A DNA stretch of 5,448 bases, taken from assembly GCA_019348515.1 (NCBI GenBank), contig JAHWJF010000284.1, forward strand, positions 1-5,448. The letters run 5' to 3'. This document shows positions 1 to 4,915 of the stretch, piece after piece. Numbering within the stretch: position 1 is the first letter of the stretch; each line of letters starts with the position of its first letter. The notes under the pieces were generated by a model that did not search any database, was not told the DNA's origin, and saw only the letters and a list, made by a program, of their open reading frames with translations. A program made the position numbers and the translations under genes. This DNA comes from Chloroflexota bacterium (lineage in GTDB: Bacteria; Chloroflexota; Chloroflexia; Thermomicrobiales; UBA6265).

Positions 1-550
1 GACATGGTCGACTGTCGCGCCGATGCCGACGCCTCGCTATGGCATCGGGCTGGCGGCCGCCGACGGCGAACTCTACGCGGTCGGTGGTTTTCGCGATGGG
101 CAGGCACTCGCTGCGCTCGAACAATACGACCCTCTACTGGACACGTGGCAGACCCTCGTCCCGATGAAAACACCGCGTACCCACCCCGGCGCGGTGGTTA
201 TCGATGGACTTCTCTATGCCGTTGGGGGGCAGTTGGACGGCGAGCGCCTGAGCACCGTCGAGATCTACGACCCTCTGAACGATGTCTGGACATTCGGCGA
301 GAGCCTACCGGTGCCCATGAGCAATTTTGCGGCCGAGGTGCTGGACGGTCGGTTGCACGCGCTCCACCATCGAGAGCACGTTGTCTACAACCCGGACTCC
401 GCGCACTGGTCCGCCGCGGAACCGATGCCGACGCCTCGCCACGGCCACGCGGCCGCAGTGGTGGCAGGGCGGCTCTACGTGGTCGGCGGTTGCCACGAGC
501 AACTCTTCGATCTGGACATCGTCGAAGGCTTTGTACCGCGACGCCGCTGA
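1..550 (+). CDS. Kelch-repeat beta-propeller protein, C-terminal part (5' end outside window)
   Basis: The reading frame is open from position 2 (TWSTVAPMPTPR...) to a TGA at 548-550, giving 182 visible residues. The gene must begin upstream, because the first residues are already the end of one repeat. Four kelch-type blades are visible. Each has a PMPTPR-like start, then a hydrophobic strand, a D-G-x-L-Y-x-V-G-G core and a Y-[DN]-P-x-x-x-x-W end. The cores are ELYAVGG, LLYAVGG, RLHALHH and RLYVVGG. The third blade has lost the double glycine (HALHH) and is shorter, so it is a degenerate blade. The chain stops soon after the fourth core with FDLDIVEGFVPRRR, which fits a closing strand. Kelch propellers are binding scaffolds, often galactose-oxidase-like or extracytoplasmic; no catalytic motif is visible, so the partner and function are unknown. 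An identical 18-nt segment encoding PMPTPR occurs at 20-37 and 422-439, reflecting blade duplication. The ATG at 23 lies inside a blade and is not the true start. Confidence 0.88.
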   Translation, partial: TWSTVAPMPTPRYGIGLAAADGELYAVGGFRDGQALAALEQYDPLLDTWQTLVPMKTPRTHPGAVVIDGLLYAVGGQLDGERLSTVEIYDPLNDVWTFGESLPVPMSNFAAEVLDGRLHALHHREHVVYNPDSAHWSAAEPMPTPRHGHAAAVVAGRLYVVGGCHEQLFDLDIVEGFVPRRR

Positions 551-674
551 GGGTAAGGGAAGCCTCAGGAGTCCAAACCAGCCACCCGCGAGCACGGATC
601 TCCGCATGACCGACACTGGTGTGCTTGCAAATGGGCGCACACATGACTCAGCCTCAAGGCCGAAGACACGACCG

Positions 675-1607
675 TCAGAGTGGGAGCACAAGCTGTCCCG
701 TTCCGGCGCTCCTTGGCAGGGCAACCGTTACGGCCTTCCCAGCGTCAATCCGACGACCATGCATCGCGTCCTCAACGAACCCATGGCGCTCCCGGATCCG
801 GGCAACGCGGCGCTCGATCGCGACCTGATAGTCCGAGGCGATGTTCGTCCCGCTGTAGGCTCGTTCGTAGCGCGGCAGCAGATCCGGAAAGTCGGCTGCC
901 ACGAAGCCGAAGTAGTGCTCCTTGACGAGAGGAGCCAGGCGCAGCACCGTGGAGCCGAAGGAGGCTGCCCCATGCGCTCTGGCCGCCGCGGCCACGGCTT
1001 CCAATGATTCCATCGAATCCGTGATGCCGGGCAGGATCGGCGCCAGGAAGACGCCCGTGCGAACGCCTGCTTCACTTAGCCGCTGCAAGACCTGGAGGCG
1101 CTTCAGGGGTGGTGGGGTGCCCGGCTCGATCAGTCGCCAGAGATCATCGTCCAGGGTAGTGATGGTGAAGTAGACCGTGGCTCCTGGACCATCGGCCAGA
1201 TCGCTCAGCAGATCCAGGTCACGCAGGACCAGCGTCGACTTGGTGACGAGACTGACCGGAGTGTCAGAGTCGCGCAGGATTTCCAAACAGCGGCGGGTCA
1301 AGCGGTAGCGGCCTTCACACGGCTGGTAGGCATCCGTTGCCGTGCCGATCGCCACCCGCTCCCGTGTCCATGACGGCTTGCTCACCTCTCTTCGCAAGAC
1401 CTCGGGCATATTCGTCTTGACGATGATCTTGGTCTCGAAGTCCTCGTCGGCGTTGAGGCCGAGGTAGGGATGGGTCGCCCGCGCATAGCAATAGTGGCAG
1501 CCGTGGACGCAGCCGCGATAGGGGTTCAATGACCAACGAAACGGCATGCCCGAGACCCGGTTCAGAGCCGCACGACACTCAGTTTCACTGTAAGTCGTCC
1601 TCTTCAT
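675..1607 (-). CDS. SplB/Rv2578c-family radical SAM protein
   Basis: This is a 310-residue protein of the COG1533 (spore photoproduct lyase-like) radical SAM group. From the chosen start, CVHGCHYC at residues 33-40 is the CX3CX2C motif whose three cysteines (33, 37, 40) would hold the [4Fe-4S] cluster that cleaves S-adenosylmethionine. It is preceded by the family signature ALNRV.GMPF.WSLNPYRG. Further family blocks are IGTATDAYQPCEGRYRLTR (about 87-105), TKSTLVLRDLDLL (122-134), EPGTPPP (161-167) and APILPGITDS (189-198). The length is normal for the Rv2578c branch, whose substrate is not established; DNA-lesion repair is only suggested by distant similarity to SplB. An in-frame ATG at 1625 would add six residues (MFYSRV), but it lies inside the palindrome between the putative -35 and -10. 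I therefore prefer the ATG at 1605-1607, which sits about where transcription would begin, implying a leaderless mRNA. The 124 bp separating it from the convergent kelch gene shows no clear terminator. Confidence 0.93.
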   Translation of the reverse strand: MKRTTYSETECRAALNRVSGMPFRWSLNPYRGCVHGCHYCYARATHPYLGLNADEDFETKIIVKTNMPEVLRREVSKPSWTRERVAIGTATDAYQPCEGRYRLTRRCLEILRDSDTPVSLVTKSTLVLRDLDLLSDLADGPGATVYFTITTLDDDLWRLIEPGTPPPLKRLQVLQRLSEAGVRTGVFLAPILPGITDSMESLEAVAAAARAHGAASFGSTVLRLAPLVKEHYFGFVAADFPDLLPRYERAYSGTNIASDYQVAIERRVARIRERHGFVEDAMHGRRIDAGKAVTVALPRSAGTGQLVLPL

Positions 1608-1642
1608 CACCCTAGAATAGAACATATGTTCTTATTCTGCAA
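1605..1642 (-). promoter_or_regulatory. Putative promoter of the radical SAM gene, possibly leaderless
   Basis: Read on the minus strand, a -35-like TTGCAG (1642-1637) and a -10-like TATTCT (1619-1614) are separated by exactly 17 nt. The -10 hexamer matches TATAAT at 4 of 6 positions and the -35 matches TTGACA at 3 of 6. The ATG at 1607 begins seven bases past the -10, where transcription initiation is expected, so the transcript could start on the start codon itself. No good Shine-Dalgarno sequence precedes either candidate ATG: AGGG lies only 2 nt before 1607. The segment is an AT-rich island in GC-rich DNA. The promoter call is an inference from spacing. Confidence 0.5.
1619..1632. promoter_or_regulatory. 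LexA-type (SOS box) palindromic operator
   Basis: AGAACATATGTTCT is a perfect 14-bp palindrome. Its core GAAC-ATAT-GTTC fits the SOS-box pattern known for Bacillus (CGAACRNRYGTTYG) and for mycobacteria (GAAC-N4-GTTC). It fills the spacer between the putative -35 and -10 of the radical SAM gene, the classic position for repressor occlusion of RNA polymerase. The dyad extends outward imperfectly over 1614-1638: AGAATA-G on the left against AGAATAAG (reverse complement) on the right, differing by one inserted base. The match is seen directly. Binding by LexA is inferred, because no lexA gene is in the window and the host's LexA specificity is unknown. Confidence 0.6.
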
Positions 1643-1725
1643 ATGCAGGTCCATCCACGGACGCGTTCAGAAGCCGATCGCCAGCCCGCCACTCCCCCTG
1701 ATTCCCCACGCATGAGTAGAGAAGT

Positions 1726-1757
1726 CGGCAAGACGGCAAGACGGCGAGTCGGGAAGA
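1726..1757. repeat. Tandem octamer repeat, four copies
   Basis: Four consecutive 8-bp units are CGGCAAGA (1726-1733), CGGCAAGA (1734-1741), CGGCGAGT (1742-1749) and CGGGAAGA (1750-1757). The first two are identical and the others differ at two positions and one position respectively. A still weaker unit, AGAGAAGT, precedes them at 1718-1725. The period of 8 is not a multiple of 3, which argues against a coding origin. Function is unknown. Confidence 0.75.
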
Positions 1758-1788
1758 AGACGAGAGGCGCACGTCTCCTCCGACCTCC

Positions 1789-1816
1789 GATAGCCAGCAG
1801 CCGACAGCTGATAGCC
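1789..1816. repeat. Short direct repeat GATAGCC, 21-nt period
   Basis: GATAGCC occurs at 1789-1795 and again at 1810-1816, with a related AGCAGCCGACAGCT between them, giving a 21-nt period. On the minus strand this reads as GGCTATC units mixed with GTCGGCT, a simple-sequence style common in intergenic DNA of some GC-rich bacteria. No function can be assigned. Confidence 0.45.
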
Positions 1817-1860
1817 AATAAGGTCAGAGGAGGTTGCCGCCCCTCCCGGCTTCCTGAATG

Positions 1861-1896
1861 TTCAACAACTTCAACACCGTTGCCAAGTTTGCCAAC
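1861..1896. repeat. Two adjacent degenerate 9-mer duplications
   Basis: TTCAACAAC (1861-1869) is followed by TTCAACACC (1870-1878), then GTTGCCAAG (1879-1887) by TTTGCCAAC (1888-1896). Each pair differs at one or two positions. The block is less GC-rich than its surroundings and sits inside the repeat-rich intergenic stretch. It resembles a decayed microsatellite; no role is evident. Confidence 0.5.
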
Positions 1897-2050
1897 CTCA
1901 TAACCGCGCCGACAGCGACGGCGTAACCCGGCAGGCGCGTGCTCCCGGGCGCCACCCCCACCGCCCACCCCTCCCCCTCTCCGACGCAGCCCCCCAAGAG
2001 CCACTCTCCTGCTGTAGCCAGGGAGGGGGAAGGCGGCACGACGGCCGCGC

Positions 2051-2103
2051 GGGTCATAGGGTGGGGTGATAGGGAGAACGAGAACTCGTGCCCTATCACC
2101 CCA
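2051..2103. repeat. Long hairpin with overlapping four-run G motif (copy 1)
   Basis: TGGGGTGATAGGG (2062-2074) and CCCTATCACCCCA (2091-2103) form a perfect 13-bp stem. The 16-nt loop contains a smaller stem, ACGAG (2078-2082) against CTCGT (2085-2089). The left arm is also the end of a canonical quadruplex motif on the plus strand: G runs at 2051-2053, 2059-2061, 2063-2066 and 2072-2074 with loops of 5, 1 and 5 nt. The two folds are mutually exclusive. No T run follows on either strand, so it is not a standard intrinsic terminator. It lies 60 bp past the hydrolase stop codon. Confidence 0.7.
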
Positions 2104-2108
2104 TCAAC

Positions 2109-2167
2109 GCGAGTGAAGCGAGCCATCACCCTGACACCCATCACCGTGAGCGCAGCGAACAATCACC
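2109..2167. repeat. 37-nt-period imperfect direct repeat abutting the hydrolase stop
   Basis: GCGAGTGAAGCGAGC (2109-2123) and GTGAGCGCAGCGAAC (2146-2160) match at 11 of 15 positions, and each is followed by an ATCACC element. Between them lies CACCCTGACACCCATCACC (2127-2145), a core found again at 4878-4897 with one extra C. The second unit runs into the hydrolase stop codon (2163-2165), so the gene and the repeat meet with no gap. In the sense of the hydrolase transcript the core reads as a G-rich sequence. Confidence 0.6.
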
Positions 2168-2987
2168 CATCGTCGTTCCCCACGCCTTCCAGGAACGGTC
2201 GCAGCACTCGCACGAACTCACGCGGGGTACTGTAGTTCAAGGTGTGCGGTGCCCCCGGGATGACGACGAGCCGGCCCTCCGGCAGCAGCCGGGTCACCTC
2301 CTCCGCCCAGCGCTGGGACACGACCGGGTCCCGCGCTCCGCGCACCACCAGCGTCGGCGCCCGGACGAGCGGTACTTTGTCTTCGATCCGATCGCGCACG
2401 GCGAACTGGAAGGTACGGAGTGACCGGCGCAGTCCGAACTTTGCGTAGTCCCGCGTCTGCACCAGTGGCTGCGAGGGGTGTTCGTGGAAGACGTCCAGCA
2501 GCGTCCTCCCCAGCTGCTGCGGCAGGGTGCGGGCGTGGCGGTCAATCGTCGGCCCCTGGAGCACGGCCCGCTCGACACGGGCCGGGTGGCGAACGGCGGT
2601 ATCGACTATGATCTGGCAGCCCATCGAGTTGCCGATCAGGTGCGCCCGCTCGAGTCCCACCGCATTCAGCCAGGAGACCAAGGCGTCGGCGAGCTCCGGG
2701 ATATCGAGCGCCCGCGGGGGCTTGTCGCTATGCCCGAATCCGGGGAGGTCGGGAGCGTAGACCCGATAATCGGGCGCCAGGCGGACCGCCGTCGGCACCA
2801 TATACGTGCTCGCCACGCCGAGGCCGTGCACCAACACGACTGCGGGCGCATCGCCGCGGACTGGCTCGGTCGAGACCCGCGCGTGCAGCCGCCACCCGTC
2901 GACGACGAACCACCGGCTCTCCAGTCGGCCGATCCGCTCGGCTCCGGTTGGGTGCGCCGGTGTCCAGCCCCAGGGAAACTTCACCAT
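2163..2987 (-). CDS. Alpha/beta-fold hydrolase
   Basis: This is a 274-residue protein of the alpha/beta hydrolase superfamily (esterase / C-C hydrolase / epoxide-hydrolase-like). Visible landmarks are the oxyanion-hole motif HGLG (residues 54-57), the DLPGFGHSDKP block (80-90), the nucleophile elbow GNSMG with Ser121, the acid in RGARDPVV (Asp220) and the histidine in PGAPHTLNY (His248). The triad is complete, so the enzyme should be active. A short cap lies between about 145 and 205. There is no signal peptide, so it is probably cytoplasmic. The substrate cannot be read from the sequence. I chose the ATG at 2985-2987 (MVKFPWGWTP), since conserved-looking sequence begins there. An upstream in-frame ATG at 3077 would add 30 residues of R/A/S-rich sequence with no family character, and neither start has a strong Shine-Dalgarno. 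It is transcribed away from the ABC importer genes and its stop runs into a repeat. Confidence 0.9.
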   Translation of the reverse strand: MVKFPWGWTPAHPTGAERIGRLESRWFVVDGWRLHARVSTEPVRGDAPAVVLVHGLGVASTYMVPTAVRLAPDYRVYAPDLPGFGHSDKPPRALDIPELADALVSWLNAVGLERAHLIGNSMGCQIIVDTAVRHPARVERAVLQGPTIDRHARTLPQQLGRTLLDVFHEHPSQPLVQTRDYAKFGLRRSLRTFQFAVRDRIEDKVPLVRAPTLVVRGARDPVVSQRWAEEVTRLLPEGRLVVIPGAPHTLNYSTPREFVRVLRPFLEGVGNDDG

Positions 2988-3175
2988 CTGCCCACGGCCG
3001 CCGGAAGTACCGCAAAGTCGAAGTCGAACCGAACAGTGAGCGGCTTCAGCGCGCGGTGTGGAAGGCTCCGCTCGCATGCTCTCATCGTGGCTGGTCGTCC
3101 GCGTTGCCCGGCGATCATCACATCATCGCTCCCCCGCCTCTAGTGCGCGCGCCTGACGAATGCATGCCGGACGGC

Positions 3176-3203
3176 TTGACATGGAACTAGGCACGTGTGA
3201 GGC
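3176..3203 (+). promoter_or_regulatory. Possible promoter of the importer operon
   Basis: TTGACA at 3176-3181 is a perfect sigma-70-type -35 hexamer on the importer strand, 170 bp before the start codon. The -10 is poor: the best candidates at 16-18 nt spacing (TGAGGC at 3198, AGGCTA at 3200) match weakly. The promoter may need an activator, or the hexamer may be coincidental. The implied 5' untranslated region would be about 140 nt. Confidence 0.3.
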
Positions 3204-3225
3204 TACCCGAACCGCCCAGAAACAC

Positions 3226-3241
3226 GCCGGGACAGACCGGC
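3226..3241 (+). other. Small hairpin in the putative importer leader
   Basis: GCCGG (3226-3230) and CCGGC (3237-3241) form a perfect 5-bp GC stem with a 6-nt loop, GACAGA. It would lie in the 5' untranslated region if transcription starts near 3205. No T run follows. Such a stem can arise by chance in GC-rich DNA, so the call is weak. Confidence 0.25.
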
Positions 3242-3338
3242 CCGCTGCCACCGCAGCTTTCCGATCTGATTACGCCGGAGACCCGACGGCAACACCGGGA
3301 CGGTAGAACCAACGGAGCAAATGGCTGGCGTAGCCAGC

Positions 3339-3346
3339 GGAGGAGG
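3339..3346 (+). promoter_or_regulatory. Strong ribosome-binding site fixing a GTG start
   Basis: GGAGGAGG lies 5 nt before the GTG at 3352-3354, an ideal Shine-Dalgarno at ideal distance. It settles the use of GTG as the start of the substrate-binding protein and suggests high translation, as expected for the most abundant component of an importer. Confidence 0.85.
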
Positions 3347-3351
3347 AAGCA

Positions 3352-4779
3352 GTGAACCACGAGATCATTCACCGGCTCATCCAGGACGAGGCCAGCGGGC
3401 AGTACTCCCGCCGCCAGATCCTGCAACGGGCGGCTGCCCTCGGGCTCTCCGCGCCCGCCGTGGCCGCGCTCTTCGCCGGCGCGATCCCCGTCCGAGCGCT
3501 GGCACAGGACGCGGACAACCCGCTCGGGGTGGATCCTACAGCTCCCCTGGACGTCGTCATCTTCAAGGGCGGTTTCGGCGACGACTATGCCATTTACGTC
3601 AACGAAAACATGTACGGCAAGCTCTACCCGGACGCGCAGATCACCTACGCCGGGATCCAGCGCCTCGGTGAGCAACTGCAGCCGCGCTTCGTGGCCGGCA
3701 ATCCGCCGGATGTGATCGACAACTCCGGCGCGGGGAGCCTCGACAACGCCGCGCTCGTCGCCGAAGGACAGTTGGCTGACCTGGCCGACTTGCTGGCCGC
3801 GCCGTCCTACGACACCGAGGGCGCCACCGTTGCCGAAACGCTGGTCCCCGGCACTCAGGAGTCCGGCATCTTCGACGGCACCCAATACCTGCTCAACTGG
3901 GCGTTGACGGTCTACGGTATCTGGTACAGCTCCTCCTTCATGGAGGAGAGAGGTTACGAGTACCCCCAGACCTGGGACGACATGCTGGCGCTCAGCGAAG
4001 AGATCAAGGGCTCGGGGGTGGCGCCCTGGGTGACGACTGGTGTCCACCCCCAGTATGTCCGCCAGTTCGTCTTCGACCAGATGCTCTGGAAACACGACCC
4101 CCAGGCCATGCTCGACATCGAGAATCTCGAAGCGGATGCCTGGAAGGCCCCGGCCGTGGCGGAGGTACTCGAAGCCCTCTATCAGCTCGCCGAACGCGGC
4201 TACCTGCTCGAAGGCTGGGAGGGTCTGGACCACATCCAGTCCCAGAATGAATGGCTGCAAGGCAACGCGGTGTTCATCCCGGTCGGCACCTGGCTCGAGA
4301 ACGAGATGAAGGACTCGATCCCGCCGGACTTCAACATGGTCGTCGCCCCGACACCGTCGCTGCCCGGTGACAAGATTCCGTTCACGGGGATCTTCGCCGG
4401 GGGCGGTGAGCCGTTCATCGTTCCCTCGCAGGGCAAGAATGTCCAGGGCGGCAAGGAGTGGCTGCGCCTGCTCTTCTCCAAGGAGAGTGGCCGCTTCTTC
4501 GCGGAGTCGACCAGGTCGCTGAGCACGGTCATCGGCTCCGGCGAAGGGCTCGATCTCGGCACCGCCTTCGCCTCTGCCCAGGAGGCTATCGCCGCCGCTG
4601 GCGAGAACACCTACGTGACCCGGTACCAGGACTGGTACACGGAGTTCGGCGACGAAGTGAAGAACCAGATGGCCGAGCTGCTCCAGATGCGAATCTCGAT
4701 CGAGGAGTTTCAGGACTCAGTGCAGGAGGCGGCCGACTTCGTCAAAGAGGACGAGTCGATCCCGAAGTACACACGGTAG
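3352..4779 (+). CDS. ngcE: Carbohydrate ABC transporter substrate-binding protein, NgcE-like
   Basis: This is a 475-residue extracytoplasmic solute-binding protein (family 1) that best fits the NgcE type, which binds N-acetylglucosamine/diacetylchitobiose in Streptomyces. Supporting blocks are NPLGVDPTAPLDVVIFKGGFGD (about 56-77), LQPRFVAGNPPDVIDNSGAGSLD (109-131), LVPGTQESGIFDG (164-176), YGIWYSSSF (188-196), TWDDML (207-212), WLQGNAVFIPVGTWLENEM (301-319) and GGGEPFIVPSQGKN (350-363). The N-terminus carries a Tat signal: SRRQIL with the twin arginines at 20-21, a hydrophobic stretch to about 48, and a likely cleavage at ALA|QDA (51/52). The protein contains no cysteine, so it cannot be lipid-anchored, unlike most binding proteins of monoderm bacteria. 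It starts at GTG behind an excellent ribosome-binding site. The permease gene follows 136 bp later, with a hairpin/G-run repeat between them. Family assignment is firm; the exact sugar is an inference from family resemblance. Confidence 0.92.
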   Translation: MNHEIIHRLIQDEASGQYSRRQILQRAAALGLSAPAVAALFAGAIPVRALAQDADNPLGVDPTAPLDVVIFKGGFGDDYAIYVNENMYGKLYPDAQITYAGIQRLGEQLQPRFVAGNPPDVIDNSGAGSLDNAALVAEGQLADLADLLAAPSYDTEGATVAETLVPGTQESGIFDGTQYLLNWALTVYGIWYSSSFMEERGYEYPQTWDDMLALSEEIKGSGVAPWVTTGVHPQYVRQFVFDQMLWKHDPQAMLDIENLEADAWKAPAVAEVLEALYQLAERGYLLEGWEGLDHIQSQNEWLQGNAVFIPVGTWLENEMKDSIPPDFNMVVAPTPSLPGDKIPFTGIFAGGGEPFIVPSQGKNVQGGKEWLRLLFSKESGRFFAESTRSLSTVIGSGEGLDLGTAFASAQEAIAAAGENTYVTRYQDWYTEFGDEVKNQMAELLQMRISIEEFQDSVQEAADFVKEDESIPKYTR

Positions 4780-4783
4780 ACGA

Positions 4784-4898
4784 GGGTGTTAGGGTGATGG
4801 GGTGTTAGGGAGGACGCGGAAACAGCTCACTACGGGAGGGTGCACGACGAATTGTCACCCGTTGCCCATCGCCTTAACACCCTGACACCCCATCACCC
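4784..4898 (+). repeat. Inter-gene hairpin with overlapping four-run G motif (copy 2)
   Basis: GGGTGATGGGGTGTTAGGG (4792-4810) pairs with CCCTGACACCCCATCACCC (4880-4898) over 19 positions, with a single G-U wobble and a 69-nt loop. The left arm is preceded by another GGGTGTTAGGG (4784-4794), repeated at 4800-4810 with a 16-nt period. Together they make four G runs (4784-4786, 4792-4794, 4799-4802, 4808-4810) with loops of 5, 4 and 5 nt, a canonical quadruplex motif. CCTTAACACCC (4872-4882) offers a second, weaker pairing partner for the GGGTGTTAGGG units. The element starts 4 nt after the ngcE-like stop and ends 5 nt before the permease ribosome-binding site, filling the gap. No T run follows, so read-through to the permease is expected. 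Confidence 0.75.
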
Positions 4899-4903
4899 CC
4901 GTC

Positions 4904-4908
4904 GAGGG
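4904..4908 (+). promoter_or_regulatory. Ribosome-binding site of the permease gene
   Basis: GAGGG lies 7 nt before the ATG at 4916-4918. A second ATG at 4909-4911 overlaps this site but opens a different frame with no transporter character, so the start at 4916 is preferred. The right arm of the upstream hairpin ends at 4898, close enough that its folding could affect ribosome access. Confidence 0.7.
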
Positions 4909-4915
4909 ATGATCC

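Larger units (their letters stand above)
1626..2162. other. Repeat-rich non-coding intergenic region
   Basis: About 540 bp lie between the hydrolase stop and the radical SAM promoter. Open frames here are low-complexity (strings of R, P and S) with no recognisable domain and no convincing ribosome-binding site. The stretch instead holds a series of short-repeat blocks: a tandem octamer (1726-1757), a GATAGCC direct repeat (1789-1816), paired 9-mers (1861-1896), a C-rich tract (1954-1981) partly complementary to a G-rich tract (2020-2033; 8-bp perfect core TCCCCCTC 1972-1979 / GAGGGGGA 2023-2030), and the hairpin/G-run repeat from 2051. No transposase remnant or RNA gene was recognised. Confidence 0.7.
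2988..3351. other. Divergent intergenic region between hydrolase and importer operon
   Basis: This gap of about 360 bp (274 bp if the hydrolase starts at 3077) holds the control region of two divergent units. Visible elements are a perfect TTGACA at 3176-3181, a dyad GCGAT-N9-ATCGC at 3111-3129, a small hairpin at 3226-3241, and the direct repeat AACAC(GC)CGGGAC at 3221-3233 and 3291-3301. Any of these could be a sugar-responsive operator, but none matches a motif I can name. No small gene was supported. Confidence 0.55.

Noticed and set aside
619..642. Hairpin GTGTGC / GCACAC between the convergent kelch and radical SAM genes as a terminator
   Set aside because: The stem is only 6 bp with a 12-nt loop and no T run on either side, so an intrinsic terminator cannot be supported.
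198..644. Minus-strand open frame opposite the kelch gene
   Set aside because: It is an arginine-rich shadow of the plus-strand kelch frame, without motifs or a start signal.
1643..1903. Possible small gene on the plus strand (86 codons) in the repeat-rich spacer
   Set aside because: Composition is R/P/S-rich, there is no Shine-Dalgarno, and the frame runs through the non-triplet tandem octamer array, so it is most likely chance.
1612..2004. Possible small gene on the minus strand (130 codons, glycine/arginine-rich)
   Set aside because: The translation is low-complexity, crosses the promoter and the repeat blocks, and shows no domain or start signal.
2062..2103. Intrinsic terminator of the hydrolase gene
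   Set aside because: The stem is strong, but no T tract follows on the minus strand and the same architecture occurs inside the importer operon, where termination would silence the permease.
2051..2167. CRISPR-like array, because ATCACC units recur several times
   Set aside because: Units are too short and irregularly spaced, there are no equal-length spacers, and no cas genes are nearby.
3187..4260. Long open frame (357 codons) on the minus strand opposite the binding-protein gene
   Set aside because: It is the antisense shadow of a high-GC gene. It has no recognisable domain and no ribosome-binding site, while the plus strand encodes a full family protein with a signal peptide.
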